Shown here: piece by piece, positions 34,436 to 46,820 of the stretch
How the letters are laid out: the number at the start of each line of letters is the position of its first letter
Numbering within the stretch: position 1 is the stretch's first letter
Assembly (NCBI GenBank): GCA_032164295.1
Contig: JAJHTX010000001.1
Location: forward strand, 124,001 to 188,000
Source of the DNA: Inonotus obliquus
Taxonomy: Eukaryota > Basidiomycota > Agaricomycetes > Hymenochaetales > Hymenochaetaceae
Direction: 5' to 3'
Length of the DNA stretch: 64,000 nt
Made by a program: the position numbers and the translations under genes
Notes under the pieces: model-generated
Database searches by the model: none
Told to the model about the DNA's origin: nothing
Seen by the model: the letters and a program-made list of their open reading frames with translations, nothing else

Positions 34436-37400
34436 TCAACCGAAACGTCCAACTGAAGAACCAGAATACGAAGGTGGTGCTTCGTTAATGTGCTCATTTC
34501 TCAGCATCTCCATCTCTCTGCGTATATTCTCTAACTCCTGAGAAAGGTATTCTCTATCGTCCTGCACTCCACGGAACACAGTTGTCAGTGCCTCCCGATT
34601 GGCGTCCGCATTGCCCGGGTTCGCACTAGGTCGAGAGCTGCTCGTCACAGGCTCCATGTCGCTCTCGCCGGTTTGCTCTGCTCTTTCGATAGGTCGGCGC
34701 TTCTCTGTATTCACCACCAACCTCTGTTTTTCTGAAGGTCTGCTGATGTTGGCAGTCGTTGACGGCATGCTCTGTGGGATTTGCAGGCTTGCTGAATCCC
34801 TAAACTCAGAAGAAAGAATTGGAACAGATCGCATTCTGTCGCGTTCTTTGCGTAGTCGACGTCTACGTCGTAGCCAGAGCCATACCCCGGCTAAGATAAC
34901 GAGGATAACGGCTAACCCGCCAAGTGTTCCGCCGACTATTGCACCGATATTTGTCTTGGAGGTGGAGGATCCACCCGGTGAGCCTCCAGACGGAATAGTG
35001 CTCCCCTCAGAAGGTAAATTAATCGACGAGAGTATTGTGGTACTAGGGAGTGTATAAGAGACCATAGCGATAAACCGATAGACATGTACTTACTTCAGCG
35101 CTAACAGCGAGAAAAATGCGCCTGTTACAGGACTAAAATATATCATCACATCGGTTTTCGCTTAAGGCCACCAAGAACATGCGTGAGATCTTACCTTCCG
35201 TACCCGGCACCAAGCTCGCCTACGTCCAAAGGTGCTCCGGATGAGGGATTGTAAACGGCAGGGAAAGGTGCTTCAGTTGAGTTTGACGCTGCGTATGCAT
35301 GGACTTGTGATATCATGCTATTCCGTGTTTCAGGCCTCGTCACGGTGGACGCTGCGAACATCATCCAATCTGCGAGTTGATTAGATACTGATTAAGGACA
35401 TAATGTCAGAGATGAGTCTTACGGGTCGTAGTCCTGCCTGATTCCTGGTCGTTTAGCGGAATGCCGTACTGAGAAGTACCTATACGGATTCGGTTAGCTA
35501 GTCGTCGAACATATCTGTTGCGGGCTATGCTCACTGCCTGTCCTATCATAGTATGATGTCAGCACGTCATACACGGAGTCTGGGACTAGGTCAAGCTGGA
35601 GAAGCTTGTCCGCATAGAGATTATAGATCAGACCGTGTGTCGTTGGTTCACCATAGATGAAGCTGATATGAGAGTTGTCCTCTGCGACGGCATTCTCTAG
35701 CCAATACGAGAGATACCCCTCTGCGGTATTCTTCCATATTACGTTGATATTAGTGCGTAATTTCGAGTCTGCAATAATATGATACACACGCTGAAATGCT
35801 CCTGATCGTCACGCACTCCCGCAATCTCTGCTATTTTTGCCATACACGAGATCCCAATGATACCTTTTATTGCCGTATTTGTCTGGTTGATGTTCGGGTA
35901 AAAAGATGAAAATGTGGAGTCGGACGATCTCCTGTATGGTTGATTAATGAGTCATGAGTGCTTGAACTCTCCGAAACACTTACTGATCCGTGGGAGTCAT
36001 TGAGTTCTCTTCCAGGTACACCGCCCATCCGCGAAGCAGCGTATACTGGACAAGCACTTGTAAATAAGACAGCCGGAGAAGGAAGTGGGGTACCCACGTG
36101 TCTGCTAAGAAACGTTCCATTTCCAGACCTTTGAGAGTAGGCAAGAGTCATGATAAGCATATTCGCAGATTCTACATAATCGCGCGGCGAGAGTGAATTC
36201 CAATCCGACTAAGTCAAATGCGTATATTTACCTTCGACTCCGTAAGAATGGGGTGAGTTGATACCATCCGCCGTGGCATTTGGAAATGATGTACCTACGG
36301 AGAAATTAATGCCTAGACTTAGATTCTCCCAGTCCTAAAATGAAGCTCACCGATATTTCTAGCAGCATAATCGAGGGTATAAGCAGAGGAAGCCTGATAT
36401 TCTAGGAGAGGTGAAAGGAGATATCCAACAAGCTCCGGATTAAGATACAGTAATCCAGGGAGGATAGCATATAGTGTGTCAACAGTATTCACGCTCAACG
36501 TTCCACTGATAATTAAAGGGTGCGTTGTTCGGATATTCGGCATCATGGAGGTAAAGTAACACATACCTTAATGCATCAGAACCAACTCCCCCCAAGTTCT
36601 TCATGAACACCTTCACGTCCGATGTATTCCACTCATCATCACCAGACCTTGACAAAGTGATGTCCAGTGAGCCCATCAGATGCAGTACACCGAGATGCAA
36701 GAGGTTTGCATATTCCTGGGAGTATTGGCGGCCCTCGGACTCGATTATCGAATTGAACTCTGCGGCTTCCGCCTGCGCGCGAGGAAAGTCATCCAGGAAT
36801 GCCCTGGCCTGGAAGATCGTAAGATCGGGTAGTTTCTAACTATAGAGGGGGAGAAAGAAGGACATACAGCTGATGGACCATCATCGTAAGTAGACAAGAA
36901 ATACGGATACCGCTCTTGAACACCACCGTCGGGCGCATGATACTGTATGGTCGGATTGCGTACAAGGCCCACGGCCCAAACAGCTGGTTCAGGGGTTTCA
37001 GAGATGCTCTCCCAATCAAACGCAAGACCAAGCGTGGGCCAGTCTCTACAGTCCAATAATATATCAATCTGCGAAAACCGAGGAGAAAAGATAAAGGACT
37101 CACTGGCTGACCGGACGGAAGTTTGAGTCTATCTGACCTGCAAGGGTCCCATTGGCCGCGAAAGCATGGTTGTCGTTGTTATTCGTTATCGCCCAGGAAG
37201 TTGACGCCCCACTGATCTGTATAATGGACGATGATGATGATCAGGGCCGATTTCTATAACTAAAGAACCATAGGTATTGCATTACCTTCTTTAAGCAGAA
37301 GTAATGAACGGCATCTTGAGCGTGATGGCTAATCTCAGAAAAGCTGGACTTATCGTCCCGAAGCTGCATGCTTAAAAGGGTGTATTCGCCATCATCCTCA

Positions 37401-38225
37401 GCATCCCATTCAGCGACGAGACTGACATCGCCCGTGATGAGCTCTATGTATCGGAAATGGTTGTGAGTAAGACGTTCTTGGCATGTCAAGGAGAAAAAGA
37501 AACAACCTCCGTTGGTGTTTATGAACATCCGCACATCATGGGCATTTCCGTCTGTTGCAGTGGCAGACATTGTAATATAACTGAAAGGAATAGATTGTCG
37601 CACTAAGTCCGTCGGCTGGACCCAAATCATGTGGAAATGTTCAATATTCTTGAACGCAGTGTAAACATCATTCAGGATCAGCAGCACTCACCTCAATAGG
37701 GCTAATGAATGACATGTTTATTTGCATCGGACCGGCCGTAAAGATGAAAGAAGATCGCGTCGCTGTGAACTCCACCGCCGTTTGGTTCGCCAAATCTATT
37801 GGCGGGACATTGGTCTCCGCGAGGAGCTTGTATGGTATATCGTCAACCACGACGGATGAATACCAACCAAAAACCTATCAAAGTGATGATAAGCTCAATC
37901 ATTTCCACCTATCAATACGCTTTAATCTCCCAGACTTGCAGAACTTGCATGTCATCGCGTATCTGTTCGAGGAGAGCAGAGGGAGGATGGTAGGATCACT
38001 TACACCTCTTGAATCCCAAAAATCAGGAAACGCTCCATTCAAGCGTTGCGGATTAGGACCCTGTTCGAGCCACACGTTCAAGTATGGCGAACGAACGGCC
38101 AATGAAAGCGCAAACGGGTTAAAGGGTGCTGTACTCCAGCTTTCCTGCGCCAGTAATCGTACAACCCATGGCACGAGAACTATGAGACGAACGAGAAAGG
38201 CGCCATAGACGGTTGCGTGGGACAT
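34436..38225 (-). CDS. Glutaminase A-like surface protein, copy 3 (TM + PPxY tail)
   Basis: The start ATG at 38225 gives MSHATVYGAFLVRLIVLVPW, a signal peptide, then SWSTAPFNPFALSLAVRSPY, LNVWLEQG. Downstream exons hold the family blocks GPMQINMSFISPIEV, PTDLVRQSIPFSYI, WPTLGLAFDWESI, EPAVWAVGLVRNPTIQYH, MLIMTLAYSQRSGNGTFLSR, LIYNLYADKLLQLDL and VYDVLTSYYDR. The last exon (34436 to about 35065) adds the stalk STTILSSINLPSEGSTIPS, a TM helix IGAIVGGTLGGLAVILVILA, WLWLRRRRRLRKER as stop-transfer, a cytosolic coiled coil (EYLSQELENIRREMEMLRNE) and NEAPPSYSGSSVGRFG at the end. It lies head-to-head with the methyltransferase gene (376 bp apart) and tail-to-head with copy 2. GtaA family membership is firm. 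Enzymatic activity is inferred. Confidence 0.85.
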
Positions 38226-38601
38226 GAGTGTCAATGTTGAAACGGTCGATATGTGGGGACCCGTACATAAAGCCTGCGTCTCAGGCTCTGCTAAGTGAAC
38301 GGAAGCAGCGGGGGTTGATACACATTGAATTGTAGGGAAGGAGAGAAAAACTTAAAGTTCGGCCAAGAAGATCTTTAGATCGTTCGTTTGGTTAGCCGAT
38401 GACCATTTGGAAAGGAAAGGTTTTCCCAAGTACAAAACCACTGAAACGGATATGAGAGTGATGAGGAGAAGTGATTGAGGAGGAAGTTAATGGAGGTCCT
38501 TGAGGAGGATGGTGTTCGGAGTCTGGACTTCTTAGGGAAATCGCTTATGTGATCTCTTCCAACTATCTTACATAATTTAGAAGAACGTCCATGTTTCCTT
38601 T
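38226..38601. promoter_or_regulatory. Divergent promoter region
   Basis: The 376 bp between the starts of glutaminase copy 3 (minus) and the methyltransferase gene (plus) must hold both promoters. No single element can be assigned with confidence. Confidence 0.4.
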
Positions 38602-40026
38602 ATGTCTGGTGTTCAGCTAGTGATCATCGAGCAGTTGCAATGCACGACGAAGATGGCTGACTGCATCTCTTCGCCGAAGCAGATGGACAAGGCATCAATT
38701 TTGCCTCTGCCTATGGAAAACGATGTACTGGCGGCCTTGCTACCGCCCTCGTCTCATCTACCTCCAGCTAAACATTTATCAACTGTCCCTCTACAGGACT
38801 TACGCTCGTGCGTTGCTTACCTACGAGTCTTGTACATTCCCGAGGTTCGCGGATCGCGAAGGAGGAAGGAATACTCGGCTAACGGGACGCTGGAGATCGA
38901 TTATGATCATGATGAACAAAGAGGGAAGGGGGCGGTCAAGGCGCGTATAGGCGACCGACTGCGCGCAACGAGGCTTGGAGAAATTCGAGCGGACGCCTTT
39001 GAGCGTTCGCATGCCATCAGGTGGCTTACAGCACTCGTCGCTCGTGCTGATGAACTCACTATGCTCGAATCAGGATCAAACTCTCTTCCGCACAATGGCG
39101 ATGACGAGAATAAGATGGAGATGGAGCGGAACAAGTTAATTGAGGATGCCGCTGGTCTGTTGGCGGCTTGTGCAGGGACAGCCGGGTCAGGTCGCATTTC
39201 TCGGACGTACACGTTCGGGCCGTCACCCTGCGATGAACGTGTCTCTATCACATTGATAGATGAGCCTTTGGAAAACGGAGACTATGCAAGTGTCGGTGCA
39301 CAGACATGGGGCGGTGCGTGCGTTATGGCGGATATGATTTTCGAGTGTCCCCGGCAATTCGATCTTCCGGTGCCTCTTGATGAACGCAGTTACGATGATA
39401 GAACTGTCTCGGAACCGTTTCGAATCCTTGAGCTTGGCGCGGGGACGGGACTCGTTGGAATCGCCATTGCGAAGCTGATGCAATTGAGGAATGTTCGCTC
39501 CCATGTAGTCTTGTCGGATTTCTATCCCTCAGTTCTTGATAACTTGCGATCGAACGTCGATGCGAACTTCCCGTCGAGCGCAAATTCTGATCAATGCGTC
39601 AACATTTCCGTGACTCACCTCGATTGGTCTTCCTATTTCTCGGATTCAACGGATGGCTCTGAACTGGAAGAAAGGGTATCTCTTGGGACGTTCGACCTAA
39701 TCCTCGGAGCGGACATAGTCTACGAAGCTGAACATGCATTATGGATCAAATCCTGCCTTAAAAAACTCCTTAGATCGAAAGCTTATTTCCACCTCGTCAT
39801 CCCTCTTCGACGTACGCATACAGTTGAATCGAGTACAGTCGAACAAGTCTTTGGAGAGTGTGGTTCGTCGGATAACAACACCGATAATGGTCCAGTGTTG
39901 GAAATTGTTGAGAGGACGAAATTCAGTTGTGAGGCCTTTGGAGGCGCCCCTGATCCACGGTTTGTACTGGATCGGGCGGATGATGTCGAATATGCTTACT
40001 ATAAGATTGGGCGGAAAGGAATCTGA
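38602..40026 (+). CDS. Lysine methyltransferase-like protein (Methyltransf_16 / METTL21-EFM type)
   Basis: A single-exon gene of 474 aa. The class I methyltransferase core is in the second half: motif I ILELGAGTGLVGIAIAKL (about 274-291, SAM-binding glycines present), post-I VVLSDFYPSVLDNLRSNV (about 302) and motif IV-like FDLILGADIVYEAEHALWIK (about 365), ending FHLVIPLRRTHT. The upstream TWGGACVMADMI replaces the W-G-A-A-xL-A-x-F motif typical of METTL21/EFM-type protein-lysine methyltransferases, which modify elongation factors and chaperones in the cytosol. The N-terminal 200 residues are family-poor, partly acidic. The target cannot be told. An in-frame ATG 51 nt downstream (MADCIS) could also be the start. 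Confidence 0.8.
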   Translation: MSGVQLVIIEQLQCTTKMADCISSPKQMDKASILPLPMENDVLAALLPPSSHLPPAKHLSTVPLQDLRSCVAYLRVLYIPEVRGSRRRKEYSANGTLEIDYDHDEQRGKGAVKARIGDRLRATRLGEIRADAFERSHAIRWLTALVARADELTMLESGSNSLPHNGDDENKMEMERNKLIEDAAGLLAACAGTAGSGRISRTYTFGPSPCDERVSITLIDEPLENGDYASVGAQTWGGACVMADMIFECPRQFDLPVPLDERSYDDRTVSEPFRILELGAGTGLVGIAIAKLMQLRNVRSHVVLSDFYPSVLDNLRSNVDANFPSSANSDQCVNISVTHLDWSSYFSDSTDGSELEERVSLGTFDLILGADIVYEAEHALWIKSCLKKLLRSKAYFHLVIPLRRTHTVESSTVEQVFGECGSSDNNTDNGPVLEIVERTKFSCEAFGGAPDPRFVLDRADDVEYAYYKIGRKGI

Positions 40027-41599
40027 AGATTGATGTTGCTGGACCGAATGGCCCGCCATTGCATGATATGGCGAGTCTCTTGCTTTCGTACTTCCGCTTG
40101 GTGATCAGAAACTGATGGGTTTGGTACACTTTCGACGCACAGGTTCGAGCCTCTGTCGGTACGAAAGACGGCACTTCCTACATGTAATATACTTCCGTTA
40201 TAGGACGAAGGATGCAGGTTCAGCAGATTCGAGATGACCGATCGGTAGAGTTGTTTCCTCTTACCATTACGGAAACATCCATTCCACCGGGTTTTATCAT
40301 GCTGGCACAATATGCTGTTTGGTTACCGTTGTTGTCCAATTTGATGCTGCCGAATACCGATGACGATGGTGGTCCTAGCGATACGCTGCAGTGATTTCAT
40401 TGGAGAGCGGCTCAACTGTCACTTTCTATGCTGTGGCTACATCCTGTTTAGTACGTCTTAACTTCGAGTCTGTGCACTTTCGGAATACTGATTTCAGGGC
40501 AAAGATTGAGAGTCTTCTCAAATTACACATAACGGTTCTAAAACCCTGTGTACTCTGTGGTCCATTCCAAATCAGTTAGTTTCTTAGCTCCATTCTGCTG
40601 CAGTCTGATAGATTATGACTGGAGAGATGTGTTGACTCCCGAAGCAGTCGAGCTTATATAGATGTCGTGATAGTGTTTGAGAAAAGATGCGAAACTCGTC
40701 AACCGTGGGTGCCGGACTACACCATGGTGGCCGATCATATTCCAAATATCTGACCAGATCTGAACCCAACATTCCTTGTATCCAACTTGAGCGATAGACT
40801 CGGAAACCTATTATTATGTGGTGTGAATCATTGTGTGTTCTGTTTAATGCTGCAGATAGTGCAACGAGCCACGTACGCGGTACAGAGTTCAGTGGGCGTT
40901 CATGAAAGGAAAGACAGACCAATCCTAATAATCTAATCTTCCCTACCTCAATATAGTGCCGTGAGTAAATTCACATTAATGGTTGAGATAGGGAAGTTCT
41001 TGGGCGCTGTCCTTTTTTCATGCTTGCTCGTTCGTGGCGTCAATGGTTGCTAATTGGGAATATCGTCGACCTGTTCCATGCCATGCGGAGTCTTGTTGAG
41101 GACCCCGATCACGGTGGCTTGGCAGTTTGCGCAGAGGGACCGTTTGAATTGTCTATATGGTACATTGATACCGATCAACATCAAGATATCAATCAGGGTA
41201 AGCTCTGCAAAAAAGCTTTTGATCGACAATGCTACTGACTATTGCAGACCGCTGCCTTAACTAAACTTTCTCCGATTACACGGTTACCGAAAGAAAAAAA
41301 GCAGCAAGATGGGCTTATTTTGTGATATCGACCCTGAGTCTTCCGCCAGAGAATGTGTTGAGGGGAACTCGGCTATGTCTCTAGGTCAATGGATCACATC
41401 ACCCAACATCCTCTCGCATCATCATCATCAGATCATCTCTCTGCCCATAGGTCTCCAGGCTGGTTGTGCGTTCCTCTCCTCCTGCACCATCATCAGCGCC
41501 CAGCCCACAAGCAACTGGGACCGTTCGCTCAATCTGTTGCTGGTCTCTCGCTAACGTACACATTCCTTTTACTTTCTCTCGTACATCTCTGTGAGTACC
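40027..41599. other. Gap without supportable gene
   Basis: Downstream of the methyltransferase, 1.6 kb without a convincing gene. A short signal-peptide-like frame (near 40981: MVEIGKFLGAVLFSCLLVRG) stops after 24 codons. Spliced continuation could not be shown. The right end is the promoter and leader of glutaminase copy 4. Confidence 0.4.
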
Positions 41600-44500
41600 A
41601 TGCGACTCACTCCTCTGTCCAAGGCGCGGGCGCGGGCGCGAGCACGAATACCCTCAACATCCTCATTGTTGTCCTCTTTCCCTTCCTTTTTACTTTCACT
41701 TTTCCCCAGGACACCCATACTTCTCTTATGTCTCTTCTCGCAAACTTTCCTCGTTCTCGTCTCAGCACAAAACGGTCCCGTAAACTGGGAAGCAAGCCCC
41801 TTCAACCCCCCAGCGCTCCCTATAGCAGTCAAGTCACCGTACTTGAATATATGGTTACCGCAAGGAAATGCGCCAGCTGCGTTGAATCAAATCTGGCCGA
41901 GATTGTGGACAATTTCTTCGGTGAGTTGTTTCTTTGCATTTAGAGTTCGGATGTCGGTTGGAATCGTGTCGCGTTGATCAAAAGAAATGGATATTGAGCT
42001 GGAGAACATGGACGAACAATAGAGCTGACGCACCGCTCGTTTTCAACTCGAGTCTAATGTCAATCTGTGCTGATCCATTGATTCCGTTCCCGCATCCTTC
42101 AGATCACCGGCTGGTACTCTTCTGTCACAGTGGACGGAACGGCGTACAGAATAATGGGCGACGCCAACGATGTTGGGAATGTCTCACTCGCAGAACAAAC
42201 GGCCGTTGAGTTCACAGCTACGCGGACTTCGATAATCTTCACCGCTGGTCCGATGCAGATCAACGCTTCGTTCATTACTCCAATTGAAGTGCGCAAAGGG
42301 TGTCATCAAAGTTATGATAGTGCTGATGAGATTCTGGATGATGTAGCCGACGGACTTTGTACGCCAGTCTCTGCCGTTCAGCTACTACACCATGTCCGCA
42401 TCCTCGCGGGATGGTAACCCGCACACCCTGCGGATGTACTCGGACATTTCCGGAGGTTTGTCGTTTCCTTGTTCGCTCCTTGTGACTGACAATGCTCACC
42501 AATGCTCGCATTTGCTTTTTAATCCCATTCGTCGCTTGATGTTGAGCAGAGTTCATTACGGGCGACACGGCGGAGCTGGCTACGTGGGAATCGGAAGATG
42601 AAGGCCAGTATATCGTCTTATCCATGCAGCTCCAGACGCCGCAGGGGTATACGGAGGTCAATAACCACGCGCAGGACGCAGTGGAATACTTTGCGCTCAA
42701 GAAGGTCCGTATAGTCTCCTTTCTCCTGACGCGCCGCATGTCGAGGCTGAAACGTCGCTTTGCTATACTTGTTGTTTCGACGCAATATCTTGTTGTATTG
42801 GAATGAATAGATTAGCGGAACGACTGCGTCCTGGGCCATTACTCAGGATGTTGCCAATCGAAATCGCTCAGCGAACATGACGAGTCTCGGAGATACGCAA
42901 GACCAGCCGCCGCGTGCAGTTGAGGTGTACGTTCCCCATCGTTATTCGTTCTCATCTCTCTTCCGATTGCCGATAAACTAACACATATAATCTGAATTGC
43001 GAATGCGTAGAGATTGGCCGACGCTCGGGATCGCAGTAGATTGGCAAAGCGTAACGGACACTCCTGAACCAGCCGTTTGGGCGATTGGGATAGTGCGCAG
43101 CCCAGCGATTCAGTATCGAATACCGTCTGGTGCGTCCCAGGAGCATTTCCCGTATTTCTTGACTCAATGGGGCGATGGAAGCACTGCGGTATGTTTCCTT
43201 TCTTTCCCCCCGGCAGCACTTGCTTTATTGACCACCCGTCTAACTCATGTCAGACCAAGGCCTTCCTAGACGACTTCGAGCGCGCCACCCAAGTGTCAGC
43301 CGAGTTTGACGTACGGTTATCCGATGCAGGAAACGAAGTCTCACAGGAATACGCGGATCTTCTTGCGTTGAACGCTCGTCAACTCATGGGCTGTTTGGAC
43401 ATCACACTCTCGAGGACGACCGACGGAGAGTGGAACTTCACGGATACGAAGATATTTATGAAGAATATTGGTTCGGCAGGGTCAGATGCGGGGAATACTG
43501 GGTGCGTGATTTCCCTCGCACCAAGAATAATGGTCCTTCTGGGGAGCTGCGCCATTTTGGCTGACTTGGGACCTCCCTGAATATAGGATAACAATTACGG
43601 GTGTGAACACGGTTGATACGCTCTACGCTGCACTTCCCGCTCTCTTATATTTTAATCCGGAGATTACTGGCCATCTCCTCATTCCGCTGTTGGAATGGCA
43701 GGACTCACCGTCCAACACTCAGTTGTATGCGGCTCGGAATATTGGTGCGTTAATCTATTAGATTAGCAATCGATTCTTCGGGATTGAGGTGGGTACCGAT
43801 ATTGCCAGGATCGTCATATCCCAATGCGACGGCCGACAGGATTTCGGAAACACACGATTATAAGATCGAAGGTACAGGTTTTTCTTTGACATATCAGGGT
43901 GAATATTTGGTCTGACGACAAACGTTAGAAACTGCGAACATGCTTATTCTGACGCTAGCATATTCCCAAAGATCTGGGAACGGGACGTTCCTCAGCAGAC
44001 ATGTGAGTGACCTGTACCCACCACGGTGTGATCTTGTTTCTGACGAGCTTCATAGTATCGATTACTCCAAGGATGGGCGGAGTATCTCGAAAATAACACA
44101 ATGTCTGCAATAAACGAGTGAGCCTTGCCAGATCCCTCAGACGGATGCCAACTGAACAATGTCACATCTTGTGTAATCTAGGAGGTCCTCTGACTTCATA
44201 CCCGGTGCGCAGGTACCAAATCTCAACCAGACGAATCTGGTATTGAAGGGCATCATTGGAATCGCATCTATGGCGAGAATTGCGGAGTTGGCGGGTGTTA
44301 CTAGTGATCTACGGAGGTTCAACGTAAGTTCTTCAGATATTTGGTGGAGGAGTGGACCGATCTAATTGACGACAACGTATCTGATATCTAGAATTCTGCA
44401 ACTTCGTTCTTTTCACGATGGGAAAACGGCGCGCTTTCATCGGATAGCTCACATATCAATTTCCTCTTCAACGACGTGAATACGAATGGGTTGATATACA

Positions 44501-46013
44501 ACTTATACGCAGATAAGCTGCTGCAGTTGAATTTGGTGTCGGATCAGGTCTATCAGGTAGCAACGGTGTTTTACAACAATATCGCAAGTGGGTGTCTGTG
44601 TTTGGGAGGCTGCGAGAGGTGCTTTACTTATTTATTCGTAACGTCTAGCTCAAGCGAGGTATGGGTTACCGTTGAACAACGAAGATTCAGATCGAACGGG
44701 TGCACGTATGTAAAACGATGCCTTTCACCTTGCGAACATCCTTGAATAGTTTATTATAGACTGGATGATATTCTCTGCGGCAACCGTCACGAACACCGCA
44801 ACACGAGATTACATGGTAAACCAAGTGTACGAATATGCAAGCTCGAATCAGAATAGTACGCCACTTGCGGCGTATTACAATCCGGGAAGCGGAATTATGG
44901 ATGGTAGCCTGGGTGCGGGGAGGAATAGGTGAGAGATACGATGAATTTAGCTTCCTTGTTGTATGATGACCATATCTCTACTAGTCCTACGGTTGGCGGT
45001 GTCTTCGCATTTTTGGGATTGAAGTGAGACTGCTTTATCTCTTGTACATCCGGGTAACAATTACTAGCAAATTCTGCAGCACAACGATCCAGTCAGACAT
45101 CGACATCCCTCGAGAAGGCAGCACGATCCCAGACGACGTCCCAGAGGCAAAGAGCGGCAGCAACGCAGGAAAAATAGCAGGCGGCGTCATTGGCGGTCTT
45201 GCAGCCGCAGCCCTACTACTAGGCCTCGGGATCTTCTTCTGCATGCGTCGTCGTCGGCAGTTGCGAGAACAAGAGATATTTGATACGCGTATTCATCCAA
45301 ATCCGATGACTGCAATCGGGACTAGTATGGTATCCCCGTCGTCGATCGAGAGTGGGGGGAGTAGACCAAAGTTGGCGGCGCTTGGGTTTAGCGATGGGAC
45401 AACGTTCGAACCATTCAGGTACGGAGGGACCACTTCGGGTTCTGGTTCCGCTCTTTATGGGGTAGGAGGCAGAGGGACAGCGGGATACGGAACGAATTCT
45501 TCACCTGAAGTTGACACTGCTTTACCGCATGCAGCAGTATACGGTGCTGGGGGGATCGTGAATAGTGCACAGAATGTGAGAGATAGCACGTATTTCAGGA
45601 CGCATCAGCCTGGAGATAGCGATGATATTGGGCCGAGTGCGTCACAGGTGGGGAGTGCGACTACCAGTTCTGGTCGTGGATCCGCTACTGGGCGGGGAAG
45701 CTCCCGAGGTGGAAATTCGCGGAGTGGAGTTGGAGGTGGAGGACGAAGTGCTTCCAGTGGAGGAAGAGAAAGGAACGCAAGCGGCTCGTTGAGCGACGGT
45801 ACCGCACCTCAACAAGTCCTCTTCGCAAAACAAACACTCGTTAACGAAGAATTACGAAGCGAAGTGGATAACCTACGGAGAGATTTGGAGAGGATAAGGG
45901 AGGAGAGGAGGTTAGCGATGGGAACAGGTGCTAGCTCTAGTGGTGCTGGTGGGAGGCCCGTATCAAGCAACTTTGATGAGGCTCCGCCAGAGTATGACGG
46001 ACCGATTCATTGA
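41600..46013 (+). CDS. Glutaminase A-like surface protein, copy 4 (TM + coiled coil + PPxY tail)
   Basis: Starting at ATG 41600 the protein has an unusually long leader: MRLTPLSKARARARARIPS, encoded by a GC-rich simple repeat, before a hydrophobic PILLLCLFSQTFLVLVSAQ signal. Then come FNPPALPIAVKSPYLNIWLP, ITGWYSSVTVDGTAYRIMG, GPMQINASFITPIE, PTDFVRQSLPFSYYTMSA, WPTLGIAVDWQSVTDTPEPA, MLILTLAYSQRSGNGTFLSR, LVLKGIIGIASMARIAE, LIYNLYADKLLQLNL, YGLPLNNEDSDRTGADWMIF. The last exon (from about 45085) adds STIPDDVPEAKSGSNAGKIA, a TM (GGVIGGLAAAALLLGLGIFF), MRRRRQLRE, about 200 Gly/Ser-rich cytosolic residues, the coiled coil ELRSEVDNLRRDLERIREER and FDEAPPEYDGPIH. All introns tested keep phase. Extracellular glutaminase activity is inferred from family. 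Confidence 0.85.
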
Positions 46014-46820
46014 TTTCTTCCTTTCCCCTTCCGGAATTGCATGGTTGTCTCTTTTATCCTGTTTCTCTCTTTCTAGGTTTATATCGCGCGCCATAGTACT
46101 TAGTTCATGTCAAGTCGGAAAACGTTTCTTCGTTGCTAGCCCATTGGTTTCTGCGTTCTCGCTCTCTTTCCTGCTGATTACATCTTACTATCAAATCCAT
46201 TACGATCCGATCCAATCCAATCGCCTCACCAATTTCCCCCCGGTTTTCCTCGGGTGCTCAAAGGATAATAAATCTCTCATATGACAAATAGTTCAATCAT
46301 TCATATCATACAAGCTCGATCACTTCTTGTATGTCTTTTCATCAGTGATTTCAATAATGTTTGCTCAGTTGCATTGTACAACATTGGTACTCTTGGCTTC
46401 TACTGGGTTTGTATGGGTCAAGTTGATTGATAGTGGGGAGTAGGTTCGTTTCTTTCATTGATGCTTTACAAATCACAGCTGTCTCTTCGTCGCATGCCGA
46501 CACCCTTACCAGCACTGAGTAACTGAATGTCTTACATATTCTTGGGTAACGCTACCGCATCAGATTTCTTTGCTTCGAAAATTGTCTGCAGTATGGATAC
46601 ACTGAGCGGGCGTCTGCCATGTCAAAGGTGTAAAGGGGGGATATGCTCGCATTTGTCTCATTCAAGCGTTCCATCCGGAAGGAAAGCCTAGCGTCGACGC
46701 TTGTACGCCCCAAGTTTTCATGTTATTTGAAAATACAATGCTTCCGCGTAGACACATAGTCGAATCTTCTGCATGAATGCCATACGAAATCGTGTAACAC
46801 AAATACATGCCGCTCCTCAT
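46014..46820. other. Intergenic gap between convergent genes
   Basis: The 3' flanks of glutaminase copy 4 and the minus-strand F-box-like gene. A 27-codon ATG frame near 46358 looks like a signal peptide but ends at once. Nothing else is seen. Confidence 0.45.

Noticed and set aside
40135..40165. tRNA-like GGTTCGAGCC stretch
   Set aside because: No matching acceptor, D or anticodon arms around it on either strand.
40584..40922. 112-codon minus frame downstream of the methyltransferase gene
   Set aside because: No motif or splice partner found; composition like the surrounding non-coding DNA.
41389..41943. 184-codon + frame overlapping glutaminase copy 4
   Set aside because: It lies in another frame of the GC-rich first exon, with no family motif; copy 4 explains the region.
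45642..45833. Ser/Thr-rich minus frame
   Set aside because: It is the antisense of the Gly/Ser-rich tail of glutaminase copy 4.
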